NCBI RefSeq assembly: GCF_900230225.1 | Contig: NZ_OCNH01000002.1 | Span: 373,844 to 437,843, forward strand | DNA: 64,000 nt | Direction: 5' to 3' | From: Spirosoma fluviale | Lineage (GTDB): Bacteria; Bacteroidota; Bacteroidia; Cytophagales; Spirosomataceae | Translations under genes and position numbers: made by a program | The notes under the pieces: generated by a model | What the model was told of the DNA's origin: nothing | The model's database searches: none | What the model saw: the letters and a program-made list of their open reading frames with translations, nothing else | In this document: piece by piece, positions 57,404-64,000 of the stretch | Layout: the number at the start of each line of letters is the position of its first letter | Position numbering within the stretch: position 1 is the first letter of the stretch

Positions 57404-59377
57404 ATGATACGATTGCGCCCACTTGTCCTTTTACTTTTCATTGGTTCGTTACTGGTGCTGAGGGTATCGGCGCAATCGCTGGGCAATCAGCCTGTGGTGG
57501 TGCTGCCGCCCGATCGCGATAGCCAGTCGTTAGAGGGCAACATGGCGTTTTTGGAGGACTCGTCGCGTAACAGAACGATTGATGATGTTATTCGGCTGGG
57601 GAATACCCCCGCCTTTCAACCGATCACCTCTCCTGTACCTAATTTTGGGATCATCACGGGTTTAAAAACCGCGACTCCCCACTGGCTTCGATTTCGGTTA
57701 AAAAATTCGGATGCCAGGCCGCAGTCATGGCTGGCTGAAATAGATTTCTGGTGCTTCGACGAACTTCAGCTATTTGTGGTCGATGCGCAAAACAGGGTTT
57801 TGTCAACCTCGCCGACCATTGGCTGGAAAACGCCCGCTCCCCAGCGCATAAAGAACAATCGCCATTTCTGGTTTCCCTTTACAGCACCTGTCGGTCAGGT
57901 CATAACCGTGTATTTGCGGGTGGTTAAACACCGGGGCACCCAGATCGTTCCAGTCGAACTCGTTCGCGCTTCGGCCTATGAATCGGTGGTGCAGGAAAGT
58001 TACCTGTTTTGGGGCGGGGTGCTGTTTACGCTGCTGTTCATGGCCGTGATGAGCCTGATTTTTTTCCTGACCACCCTCGATCACATCTATTCACGCTATG
58101 TTTTCTGCCTCCTGGGTCTTGTCGGTTTTTTCGTCATCAACGATGGGTTTTTGAACCAGTTTGGCTTTGCGGCCCAGTTCTGGATGCCCCGGCAAAACGT
58201 TTACTTTTTGTTCCCGCTGGTGTTGTTCTATTCGCAGCTAACCTTTGTCCGGCGGTTTCTTAGTTTATGGCGTACGCCTTCACATCACTGGCATGCCATT
58301 GGTACGGGGGTTCTCTGGAGCGGTTTTTTATGCCTTGTTGCCCTAACGGCCGAGTGGTTTACGCCCCTCACACCCACAATGGAGCTGGTGCTGATCCGGC
58401 TGTTTGCGGCACTTTACTGGTTACCGTTGCCGGTTATTATCGCCTATATTATCGTCAGCATCCGACGCCGATACCATGTGCAGGAAGCCTGGCTGTATCT
58501 GGTGGGTATCCTGCCTTTCTATACCCTTAACCTTGGGCTGGTTTTTGCTAATTTTGGGCTTCTGCCAACGTACAGGCCCGTATCCTGTTTTGCCTATTAT
58601 GCACCGGCGGCTTTGTTTGAAGTGCTGGCGTTGATGGTCGGTTTGGCCTATCGCTATAAAATTGACCGCGATAAAACGGAACGGCTCATAAAGGAGCATA
58701 CGGTCAATCAACAGCGAATGTATGAAGCCGACGTGCAGACACTGGCTCTTCAAAATAGCCTGCTGGTTGAAAAAGAGCGAATAGCCCGCGACCTGCACGA
58801 TAATGTAGGTGCGCACCTGGCCTTCGTTGTGACTAACCTGACGCACATCAGCGCTCAGGCGGAGAAGAAACCCATTACGGACGGACAGCGTCTGGCGAGT
58901 CAGCTTCGTACGATCGTGACCCACACCCGCGAGGCCGTCAAACTCCTGCGCGAAACCATCTGGGCGATTCATCAGGAAAGTTTTACGGTCGAGGAGTTTG
59001 CCGAGCGACTCAATCAATACATCAATCGGTACGTGCACGAAACCGACGGTCTCCACGTCGATGTGCAGGTGTCTGGCTCACAGTCGTATAAGCTGAGTTC
59101 ATCGCAGGTGCTCAATCTGTTCCGGATTGTGCAGGAAGCGCTCAACAATGTGATCAAACATGCCCAGGCTACCCAGGCCATCGTCCAGTTGTTTGTTGAG
59201 GACGATGGGCATATAAACTTACGCATCCACGACAACGGCCAGGGCTTTAGCTGGACCGACGAAGCGTTGGCTCCACATCACTACGGCCTGCGAAATATGG
59301 AAACGCGCGCTCAGGAGCTAGGCGGTACGTTCCGGATTTTTGAAGAGGAAGGAACAACCGTAGAAGTGGCGGTATAG
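57404..59377 (+). CDS. 7TM-DISM sensor histidine kinase with HisKA_3 domain
   Basis: 657-residue membrane sensor kinase. Parts: signal peptide (to about 24), 7TMR-DISMED2 domain (about 35-185, including HWLRFRLKNSD), seven membrane helices (about 200-410), short coiled coil (about 420-455), HisKA_3 with His465 in ERIARDLHDNVGAHL, and a HATPase domain with ALNNVIKHAQAT and HDNGQGFSW and GLRNMETRAQELGG. This is the NarX/LuxR-type kinase class, which differs from the two kinases at 2-6 kb in dimerisation domain but shares their sensor architecture. No response regulator is adjacent, so an unlinked LuxR-type regulator is expected. Confidence 0.92.
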   Translation: MIRLRPLVLLLFIGSLLVLRVSAQSLGNQPVVVLPPDRDSQSLEGNMAFLEDSSRNRTIDDVIRLGNTPAFQPITSPVPNFGIITGLKTATPHWLRFRLKNSDARPQSWLAEIDFWCFDELQLFVVDAQNRVLSTSPTIGWKTPAPQRIKNNRHFWFPFTAPVGQVITVYLRVVKHRGTQIVPVELVRASAYESVVQESYLFWGGVLFTLLFMAVMSLIFFLTTLDHIYSRYVFCLLGLVGFFVINDGFLNQFGFAAQFWMPRQNVYFLFPLVLFYSQLTFVRRFLSLWRTPSHHWHAIGTGVLWSGFLCLVALTAEWFTPLTPTMELVLIRLFAALYWLPLPVIIAYIIVSIRRRYHVQEAWLYLVGILPFYTLNLGLVFANFGLLPTYRPVSCFAYYAPAALFEVLALMVGLAYRYKIDRDKTERLIKEHTVNQQRMYEADVQTLALQNSLLVEKERIARDLHDNVGAHLAFVVTNLTHISAQAEKKPITDGQRLASQLRTIVTHTREAVKLLRETIWAIHQESFTVEEFAERLNQYINRYVHETDGLHVDVQVSGSQSYKLSSSQVLNLFRIVQEALNNVIKHAQATQAIVQLFVEDDGHINLRIHDNGQGFSWTDEALAPHHYGLRNMETRAQELGGTFRIFEEEGTTVEVAV

Positions 59378-59492
59378 TCGTGTTTTTTCAGCGCCTATCG
59401 CGCCATGATTTGTCATTCAGCCTGTTTTTGCCAACACATACCGGAGTTAGCGGGTTGTTTACGTAACCGCTTACTAAAAAGTAACTCAACGT

Positions 59493-61355
59493 ATGAATCA
59501 GGCATTACTCAACCACCGACTGCTGGGCGTTACCTTCGGTCCCGATGGTGCCACCGTTCGTGTCTGGGCTCCCTTTGCGCAAAATGTCGTGCTTCGCCGA
59601 TGCAACCGGCCGCTCGACATTCCGCTTCAAAACGATGGCGCTTACTGGTATACGACAACGGCCCAACTGCAACCCGGCGATACCTACAAGCTCATTCTCA
59701 ACGACAGCTTCGAACGGCCCGACCCCGCTTCGCTGGCTCAGCCCGAAGGGGTTCATGGGCCGTCGGGCGCGGTAGATACCCGAACGTTTGTCTGGACCGA
59801 TGCCGACTGGCCTAACTTCCCACTCGACGATTACCTGATCTATGAGCTTCACACGGGCACGTTCTCGCCCGAAGGCACGTTTGCGGGTATCGAAAACCGG
59901 CTGGATTATCTGGTTGAACTGGGCATCAACGCCATTGAAATTATGCCCGTTGCGCAGTTTCCCGGCTCCCGAAACTGGGGGTACGACGGGGTGCTGCCTT
60001 TTGCTGTACAAAACTCCTATGGCGGGGCCGAGGGCTTGCAGAAACTGGTCGATGCCTGCCACAAACGGGGGCTGGCTGTGGTGCTCGATGTGGTGTATAA
60101 CCACATTGGACCGGAAGGAAATTACCTCGAAGATTTTGGGCCGTATTTTACGTCCAAACACCTCACGCCCTGGGGTAACGCCATCAACTTCGACGATGAT
60201 TACAGCGATAGCGTTCGGCGGTATTTTATTGAAAACGTGCTGATGTGGTTCCGCGATTTTCACATTGACGCCCTTCGGCTGGATGCCGTTCATGCTATCT
60301 GCGATGCAGGCGAGACGCATATCCTGCGCGAAATCAAACAGTATGTCGACGTCCTGATGGCACAAACTGGTCGGCAGCACTACCTCATTGTTGAGCTGGA
60401 CCAAAACGAAACGCAGTTTATTCAGCCGCTGGCCGTCAATGGGTATGGTATGGACGCCCAGTGGAACGATGAATTCCACCACGCCCTGCGCGTAACGGCC
60501 GGTGGCGAACGCAACGGCTACTACGCCGACTACGATGGCATTCATCACCTGGCCAAATCTTACAAGGATGCCTACGTGTACGACGGCACGTACATGCCCC
60601 GACGCGCCCGGATTGTAGGAAAGTCGACGGCGGGTCATGCAGGGCGGCAGTTTGTGGTGTTTTCGCAGAATCACGACCAGATTGGTAACCGGATGCTGGG
60701 CGAGCGACCCAGCCAGTTGGTCAGTCTGGAAATGCAGAAACTCATGGCTGGGGCCGTCATGAGTAGTCCGTATCTGCCTATGCTGTTCATGGGTGAGGAG
60801 TGGGGCGAGCTGAATCCCTTTCTGTATTTCGTAAGCCATTCGGACCCCAATCTGGTAGAGGCTGTTCGGCAGGGGCGCAAGAAAGAATTCGCTGATTTTC
60901 AGTCGGATTTCGAAGCGCCCGACCCGCAGGACGAGCGTACCTTCGAGCGGTCTAAACTTCAGTGGGGACGACTCACGCAGGAGCCACACCGAACCCTCTT
61001 TCGGTATTACCAGACGTTGCTGGCCTTGCGAAAATCATCGTCGTTACGTCACCCGGATCGTGAATCGGTAGCCGTTGTCGTGGACGAAGTTCGCCAGACG
61101 CTAACCCTCTTTCGCCAGCATAAAAAGGAAGAAGGCAGCACTTCGGATACATCGGAAACGGTCGTTTGCCTGATGAATTTCTCCAAAGAGGGTACATCGC
61201 TGACGGTGCCGGCCCATGAGGGGCAGTGGCGCAAGCTGCTCGACTCCGCCGACCCCCAATGGCACGGCCCGATGGTGGCTCCGGTTCATGTGGCGGGCAA
61301 TGCGGCTGTTGTTCTTCAGCCCGAGTCTATTCTGATTTATACAAATTGTGAGTAA
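59493..61355 (+). CDS. treZ: malto-oligosyltrehalose trehalohydrolase
   Basis: 620-residue GH13 enzyme that releases trehalose from maltooligosyl-trehalose, the second step of the TreY/TreZ route. N-terminal CBM48-type domain (about 1-100; VRVWAPFAQNVVL), then the barrel with YELHTGTFSPEGTF, AIEIMPVAQFPGSRNWGYDGV, DVVYNHIGPEGNYL, nucleophile D264 (LRLDAVHAI), acid/base E301 (IVELDQNE) and stabiliser D395 (SQNHDQIGNR). These motifs are specific to TreZ. treY and the glycogen genes are not in the window, so the partner enzyme is elsewhere. A second, diverged copy of its last about 45 bases occurs 867 bases downstream, after the methyltransferase. Confidence 0.95.
   Translation: MNQALLNHRLLGVTFGPDGATVRVWAPFAQNVVLRRCNRPLDIPLQNDGAYWYTTTAQLQPGDTYKLILNDSFERPDPASLAQPEGVHGPSGAVDTRTFVWTDADWPNFPLDDYLIYELHTGTFSPEGTFAGIENRLDYLVELGINAIEIMPVAQFPGSRNWGYDGVLPFAVQNSYGGAEGLQKLVDACHKRGLAVVLDVVYNHIGPEGNYLEDFGPYFTSKHLTPWGNAINFDDDYSDSVRRYFIENVLMWFRDFHIDALRLDAVHAICDAGETHILREIKQYVDVLMAQTGRQHYLIVELDQNETQFIQPLAVNGYGMDAQWNDEFHHALRVTAGGERNGYYADYDGIHHLAKSYKDAYVYDGTYMPRRARIVGKSTAGHAGRQFVVFSQNHDQIGNRMLGERPSQLVSLEMQKLMAGAVMSSPYLPMLFMGEEWGELNPFLYFVSHSDPNLVEAVRQGRKKEFADFQSDFEAPDPQDERTFERSKLQWGRLTQEPHRTLFRYYQTLLALRKSSSLRHPDRESVAVVVDEVRQTLTLFRQHKKEEGSTSDTSETVVCLMNFSKEGTSLTVPAHEGQWRKLLDSADPQWHGPMVAPVHVAGNAAVVLQPESILIYTNCE
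61311..61355. repeat. direct repeat, copy 1 (end of treZ)
   Basis: Matches 62178-62222 at about 37-38 of 45 positions with no gaps; both include the string GATTTATAC. This copy encodes the last residues of TreZ and its stop. Confidence 0.75.
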
Positions 61356-61375
61356 GTGGAATTTCAGTGGTGGCT

Positions 61376-62032
61376 TCAGTATTTGCGGGCCACCACTCGG
61401 CTTTGGACATACTGAGGCACGCGTAAAAAGCCATACAGTCGGCAACTAAGGTCAAATACTGCCCGGCCGAGTTTGGCAAATAGCTTATAGAAGGGAGGCC
61501 ATCGGTGAATTAATGCTTTTGCTGTAATTACTTCAAATCCAGATTGTTGGAATAGATTTCCTAAACACATGGGACTCCATGTGTAGAGGTGATGATCTGG
61601 GTTTTTGGGGTTATATGGATTGAAGGCTCCTTCGGACGGAACGATAAACACAATTAGCCCACCGGGGCGAAGCTTTTCTTTGAGCAACATAACCTCATCT
61701 AGGGGGCGTGATGTATGCTCAAGAGCATGGCTGGAAATGATTACGTCGGCCCAATTGTCAGCAATATCATTGGTAGATAGAACCGTTTTAATGCCGTTGT
61801 TAGTGGCAACCCGGCGCGCCTGTTCATTTATTTCAATCCCGATTTTCTCTTTGCAGTGTATCTGTTTTAGAAGATACCCTCCTCCGCAACCGAAGTCGAT
61901 CACCTTGTCAGAGGGTTTTATATACGGCTGGAAGAATGGGCTGTTTGCCCAACCACCGAACTCTCCCATTTCACGTTGGTAGTCAAAGTAAACTTTATCG
62001 TACAGCGTAACTGCGGCTATTTCATCATTCAT
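61376..62032 (-). CDS. class I SAM-dependent methyltransferase
   Basis: 218-residue protein with a Rossmann-like methyltransferase core. Motif I DFGCGGGYLLKQI (about 46-58), an acidic motif II region (KIGIEINEQARRV), and motif IV-like DVIISSHALEHTSRPLDE and LRPGGLIVFIVPSEG. The YNPKNPDHHLYTWSPMCLGNLFQQSGFEV segment is typical of methyltransferases found in glycan or lipid biosynthesis clusters. The substrate is unknown. The gene is visibly richer in A and T than its neighbours and lies between two copies of a treZ-tail direct repeat, suggesting acquisition. Convergent with treZ, only 20 bases apart. Confidence 0.9.
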   Translation of the reverse strand: MNDEIAAVTLYDKVYFDYQREMGEFGGWANSPFFQPYIKPSDKVIDFGCGGGYLLKQIHCKEKIGIEINEQARRVATNNGIKTVLSTNDIADNWADVIISSHALEHTSRPLDEVMLLKEKLRPGGLIVFIVPSEGAFNPYNPKNPDHHLYTWSPMCLGNLFQQSGFEVITAKALIHRWPPFYKLFAKLGRAVFDLSCRLYGFLRVPQYVQSRVVARKY

Positions 62033-62177
62033 GCTAGTGTTGGCTCTTTCAGAGCTGGAGATAGAGTGTAGCTACGTTCATAATATGCTCTAAATCATGA
62101 CTGGCTGGAGCACTGGTAACTTTCTGGACTTTGACTGTTTTTTTTTGCGGAAGTAACCCGGCTGTCAACTTTGCTTC

Positions 62178-62222
62178 TTTATTCTGCCCGAGTCTTGTCT
62201 GATTTATACGAATTGTGCGTAG
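62178..62222. repeat. direct repeat, copy 2 (end of the membrane protein gene)
   Basis: Diverged copy of the treZ 3' end at an offset of 867 bases. On the minus strand it encodes the last residues (NSYKSDKTRAE) and stop of the next gene. Confidence 0.75.
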
Positions 62223-62940
62223 GCTGATTCACGCTTAACAACTGAAAAATAGCTACTCCGTGGCTAAAGAGTACCGAGGGAACAATGAAGCCGGGCAACC
62301 AGATGTAAGGCAGTTTCAGCACACCTACGTTGGGTTGCTCGAAGGCGAGTTGCTGAAACGGCAGGGGTGCCGACAATACGGCTAGGATGACGATGTTCAG
62401 CACCAGCCCCAGGGCCACTACATTCCAGACGAGCAGCCAGCGCGGAGCTATCTGCCGTTTTCGGAAGGTATAATACGCAACAATGGGTGCCGTCAGTCCC
62501 GAAAGTATGTCATAGTTACCTCCTTCGAACGTCATTAACTGTGGTACTTGATGATACAAATAAAGGCCGTACAACGTCAGTTCGACCGGGATGCGGACGA
62601 TGTGCAAATAGGTCAGATTGGACAGAGGTAACCGGCTGAGCCAGCTCCGGCTTTTCGCCGTGCTGAACAAGCCGATAATGACCAGTAAAGGCGGGCCAAT
62701 GGCTACAATGAAATGAGGAGGTGTTGTGTCGAGCCGCTGGAAAAAATTGGTAAATGCCAGTAGGCCCAAACCTGCCAGCCATACGCTGATAAGACCGACA
62801 AGAGACGAGACCGCCTGTGTGGGCAAAGTCCGCCGAACCGCCAGGATTAGCATGACGAACGTCGCCAGGGTCGTAGCGGCAAAAAAGAGATCAAGCCAGA
62901 CGGGCGTGGGCGTGTAGAGGTAGCGTAAATCGTACTGCAT
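62179..62940 (-). CDS. multispanning membrane protein of unknown function
   Basis: About 253 residues from ATG 62940 (MQYDLRYLY), with about seven hydrophobic helices; an in-frame upstream start at 63000 adds 20 residues. No catalytic or transport motif stands out. Recognisable parts are TTPPHFIVAIGPPLLVI, VRIPVELTLYGLYLY and QVPQLMTFEGGNYDILSGLTAPIVAYYTFRK, which resemble uncharacterised seven-helix proteins of Bacteroidota. Its C-terminus lies in the duplicated treZ-tail sequence, so the ancestral gene probably ended convergently over treZ. Its start faces a 42-bp perfect inverted repeat. Confidence 0.75.
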   Translation of the reverse strand: MQYDLRYLYTPTPVWLDLFFAATTLATFVMLILAVRRTLPTQAVSSLVGLISVWLAGLGLLAFTNFFQRLDTTPPHFIVAIGPPLLVIIGLFSTAKSRSWLSRLPLSNLTYLHIVRIPVELTLYGLYLYHQVPQLMTFEGGNYDILSGLTAPIVAYYTFRKRQIAPRWLLVWNVVALGLVLNIVILAVLSAPLPFQQLAFEQPNVGVLKLPYIWLPGFIVPSVLFSHGVAIFQLLSVNQPTHNSYKSDKTRAE

Positions 62941-63077
62941 AATCGTGTGTATAGATGGGTGTCCTGGTCTGTAGCGTTGAAAATACACCAGCCAAAACAT
63001 ATTCGATAAAATAAAGTAGCGTTTGGTCGAAAATGGCTTTCAACTATTGGCTGGAACACTGAATTTTACTATCATTC

Positions 63078-63183
63078 TACCCCACCCCAACCCCTCCCCT
63101 TGAAAAAAGGTGAGGGGCTAAAAAAGAGTAGCCCGTTACTGAGCCCCTCACCTTTTTTCAAGGGGAGGGGTTGGGGTGGGGTA
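63078..63183. repeat. perfect 42-bp inverted repeat
   Basis: Arms 63078-63119 and 63142-63183 are exact complements over 42 bases around a 22-base centre, the longest perfect repeat in the window. It sits between two divergent genes, so it cannot be a simple terminator for either. Confidence 0.9.
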
Positions 63184-63228
63184 ATTTCTCACGAATCAGC
63201 CTTACATGTATTATACTCCTGATTTATA

Positions 63229-64000
63229 ATGAAAAAAAGCAACGTTAGCCCGACCGGTAAAAAGCTCCTCTGGCTCGGGGCGCTGGTCCCCACACTTTGT
63301 TTGCTGGGCTACCAGGTTGAAAAAGACCCGATCGATCGCCGGATCAAGCGGATGGACCCGGCCAAAGCGGCTCAATTAGCCAAATCCATCGAAGCCACCG
63401 TAACTCCCGAACTGGCCCAGGGCCTTAGCCTGAGCTTATGGGGCGTCGATTCGCTGGTGGCCGATCCCATCGGTATCGACATTGACGACAACGGACGGCT
63501 ATTTTACAACCGAACCAACCGGCAGAAAAACTCCGAGTTCGATATTCGGGGGCACCAGGACTGGGAAATTGAATCCAACCGCCTGCAAACTGTTGAGGAC
63601 AAACGGGCCTTTCTGCACCGGGTATTATCGCCCGAAAACAGCAAGAAAAACGAATGGCTGAAAGATGTTAACGGCGATGGGTCCCACGACTGGCGCGACA
63701 TGACGGTGGAGAAAGAAAACATCTTCCGGATTGAAGATACAGATGGCGATGGCGTGGCCGATATGACACAACTGGTCGTCGATGATTTCCACGACGAAGT
63801 GACCGACGTTGCCGGGGGCGTAATGGCCCATGGCAATGACTTATACGTGGCTGTGGCTCCCGATCTGTGGCGGATGCAGGACAAAGACGGTGACGGTATT
63901 GCCGAAACAAAAACCTCGATCTCGCACGGCTATGGCGTTCACGTGGGCTTTAGCGGTCACGGTATGTCGGGTATCGAGATGGGACCCGATGGAAAAATAT
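63229..64000 (+). CDS. large secreted protein with calcium-loop motifs (membrane-bound dehydrogenase-like), 5' part
   Basis: The frame opens at ATG 63229 and stays open to the window end (257 codons seen). It starts with a basic signal sequence (MKKSNVSPTGKKLLWLGALVPTLCLLGYQ). It then shows IGIDIDDNGRLFYNR, three D-x-D/N-G-D-G loops (DVNGDGSHD, DTDGDGVAD, DKDGDGIAE), GGVMAHGNDLYVAVAPDLWRMQD and SGHGMSGIEMGPDG. This is the propeller start of the TIGR02604-like putative membrane-bound dehydrogenases, which in many cases end in a c-type cytochrome domain. The C-terminal part is not visible, so the redox assignment is open. Divergent from the membrane protein gene. Confidence 0.8.
   Translation, partial: MKKSNVSPTGKKLLWLGALVPTLCLLGYQVEKDPIDRRIKRMDPAKAAQLAKSIEATVTPELAQGLSLSLWGVDSLVADPIGIDIDDNGRLFYNRTNRQKNSEFDIRGHQDWEIESNRLQTVEDKRAFLHRVLSPENSKKNEWLKDVNGDGSHDWRDMTVEKENIFRIEDTDGDGVADMTQLVVDDFHDEVTDVAGGVMAHGNDLYVAVAPDLWRMQDKDGDGIAETKTSISHGYGVHVGFSGHGMSGIEMGPDGKI

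Noticed and set aside
59505..60989. 494-codon open frame on the minus strand
   Set aside because: It is the antisense of treZ, whose plus-strand frame has complete GH13 motifs; the minus-strand product has no recognisable domain.

Overview
The window looks like chromosomal DNA of a Bacteroidota bacterium of the Cytophagales (Spirosoma-like). The evidence is the SusC/SusD pair driven by an ECF sigma factor and FecR, several 7TM-DISM histidine kinases, BlaR1/TonB signalling fusions, DUF4783, DUF2147 and YcxB-like proteins, a sphingolipid-type desaturase, and promoters of the TAnnTTTG type. No rRNA, tRNA, CRISPR array, phage or intact transposon was recognised. The genus is an inference from gene content.

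Layout. 1-9.5 kb: end of rlmN, a PiT phosphate transporter, two tandem 7TM-DISM histidine kinases, an acyltransferase, a barrel protein and a DEGS-like lipid desaturase. 9.7-19.1 kb: a sensing and uptake locus (ECF sigma, FecR, STN-SusC, SusD) followed by a secreted metallophosphoesterase and an endonuclease/exonuclease/phosphatase protein, suggesting scavenging of a phosphate-containing compound. 19.2-32.1 kb: a lipoprotein hydrolase, an alpha-L-rhamnosidase remnant, a carboxylesterase, a GH16-fold protein lacking its catalytic acids, a SNF2 helicase, small membrane proteins, a PyrR-like phosphoribosyltransferase and a DPP-IV peptidase. 32.2-38.3 kb: a DASH photolyase/cryptochrome, an array of two-hairpin repeats, and a BlaI/MecI plus two BlaR1-like operon whose membrane proteins carry TonB domains, one also a plug-like tail.

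38.6-52.1 kb is a carbohydrate region: GH2 and a DUF4965/glutaminase-type protein on the minus strand, then, divergently across two LacI-type operator-like sites, a secreted RraA-like protein, a secreted enolase-superfamily protein, an ExuT-like transporter, UxuA, a GH67 alpha-glucuronidase and an SDR oxidoreductase. The plus-strand set reads as a glucuronate/glucuronoxylan pathway: GH67 frees the uronic acid, the transporter imports it, the SDR may reduce fructuronate and UxuA dehydrates mannonate. 52.2-64 kb: a GNAT acetyltransferase, an alkaline-phosphatase-fold enzyme, small lipid and envelope proteins, a Gfo/Idh/MocA oxidoreductase, a third 7TM-DISM kinase, TreZ, a methyltransferase that seems to be inserted between duplicated treZ tails, a multispanning membrane protein, and the start of a large secreted protein with calcium-loop motifs.

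The most unusual layer lies between genes. Many intergenic gaps hold a long head-to-head inverted repeat. Several arms are made of short hairpins with fixed three-base loops and compensating stem changes. One two-hairpin family forms an array at 33.8-34.2 kb with a diverged single copy at 52.2 kb. Three exact DnaA boxes in 60 bp (46.15-46.21 kb) are a second non-coding signal of note.
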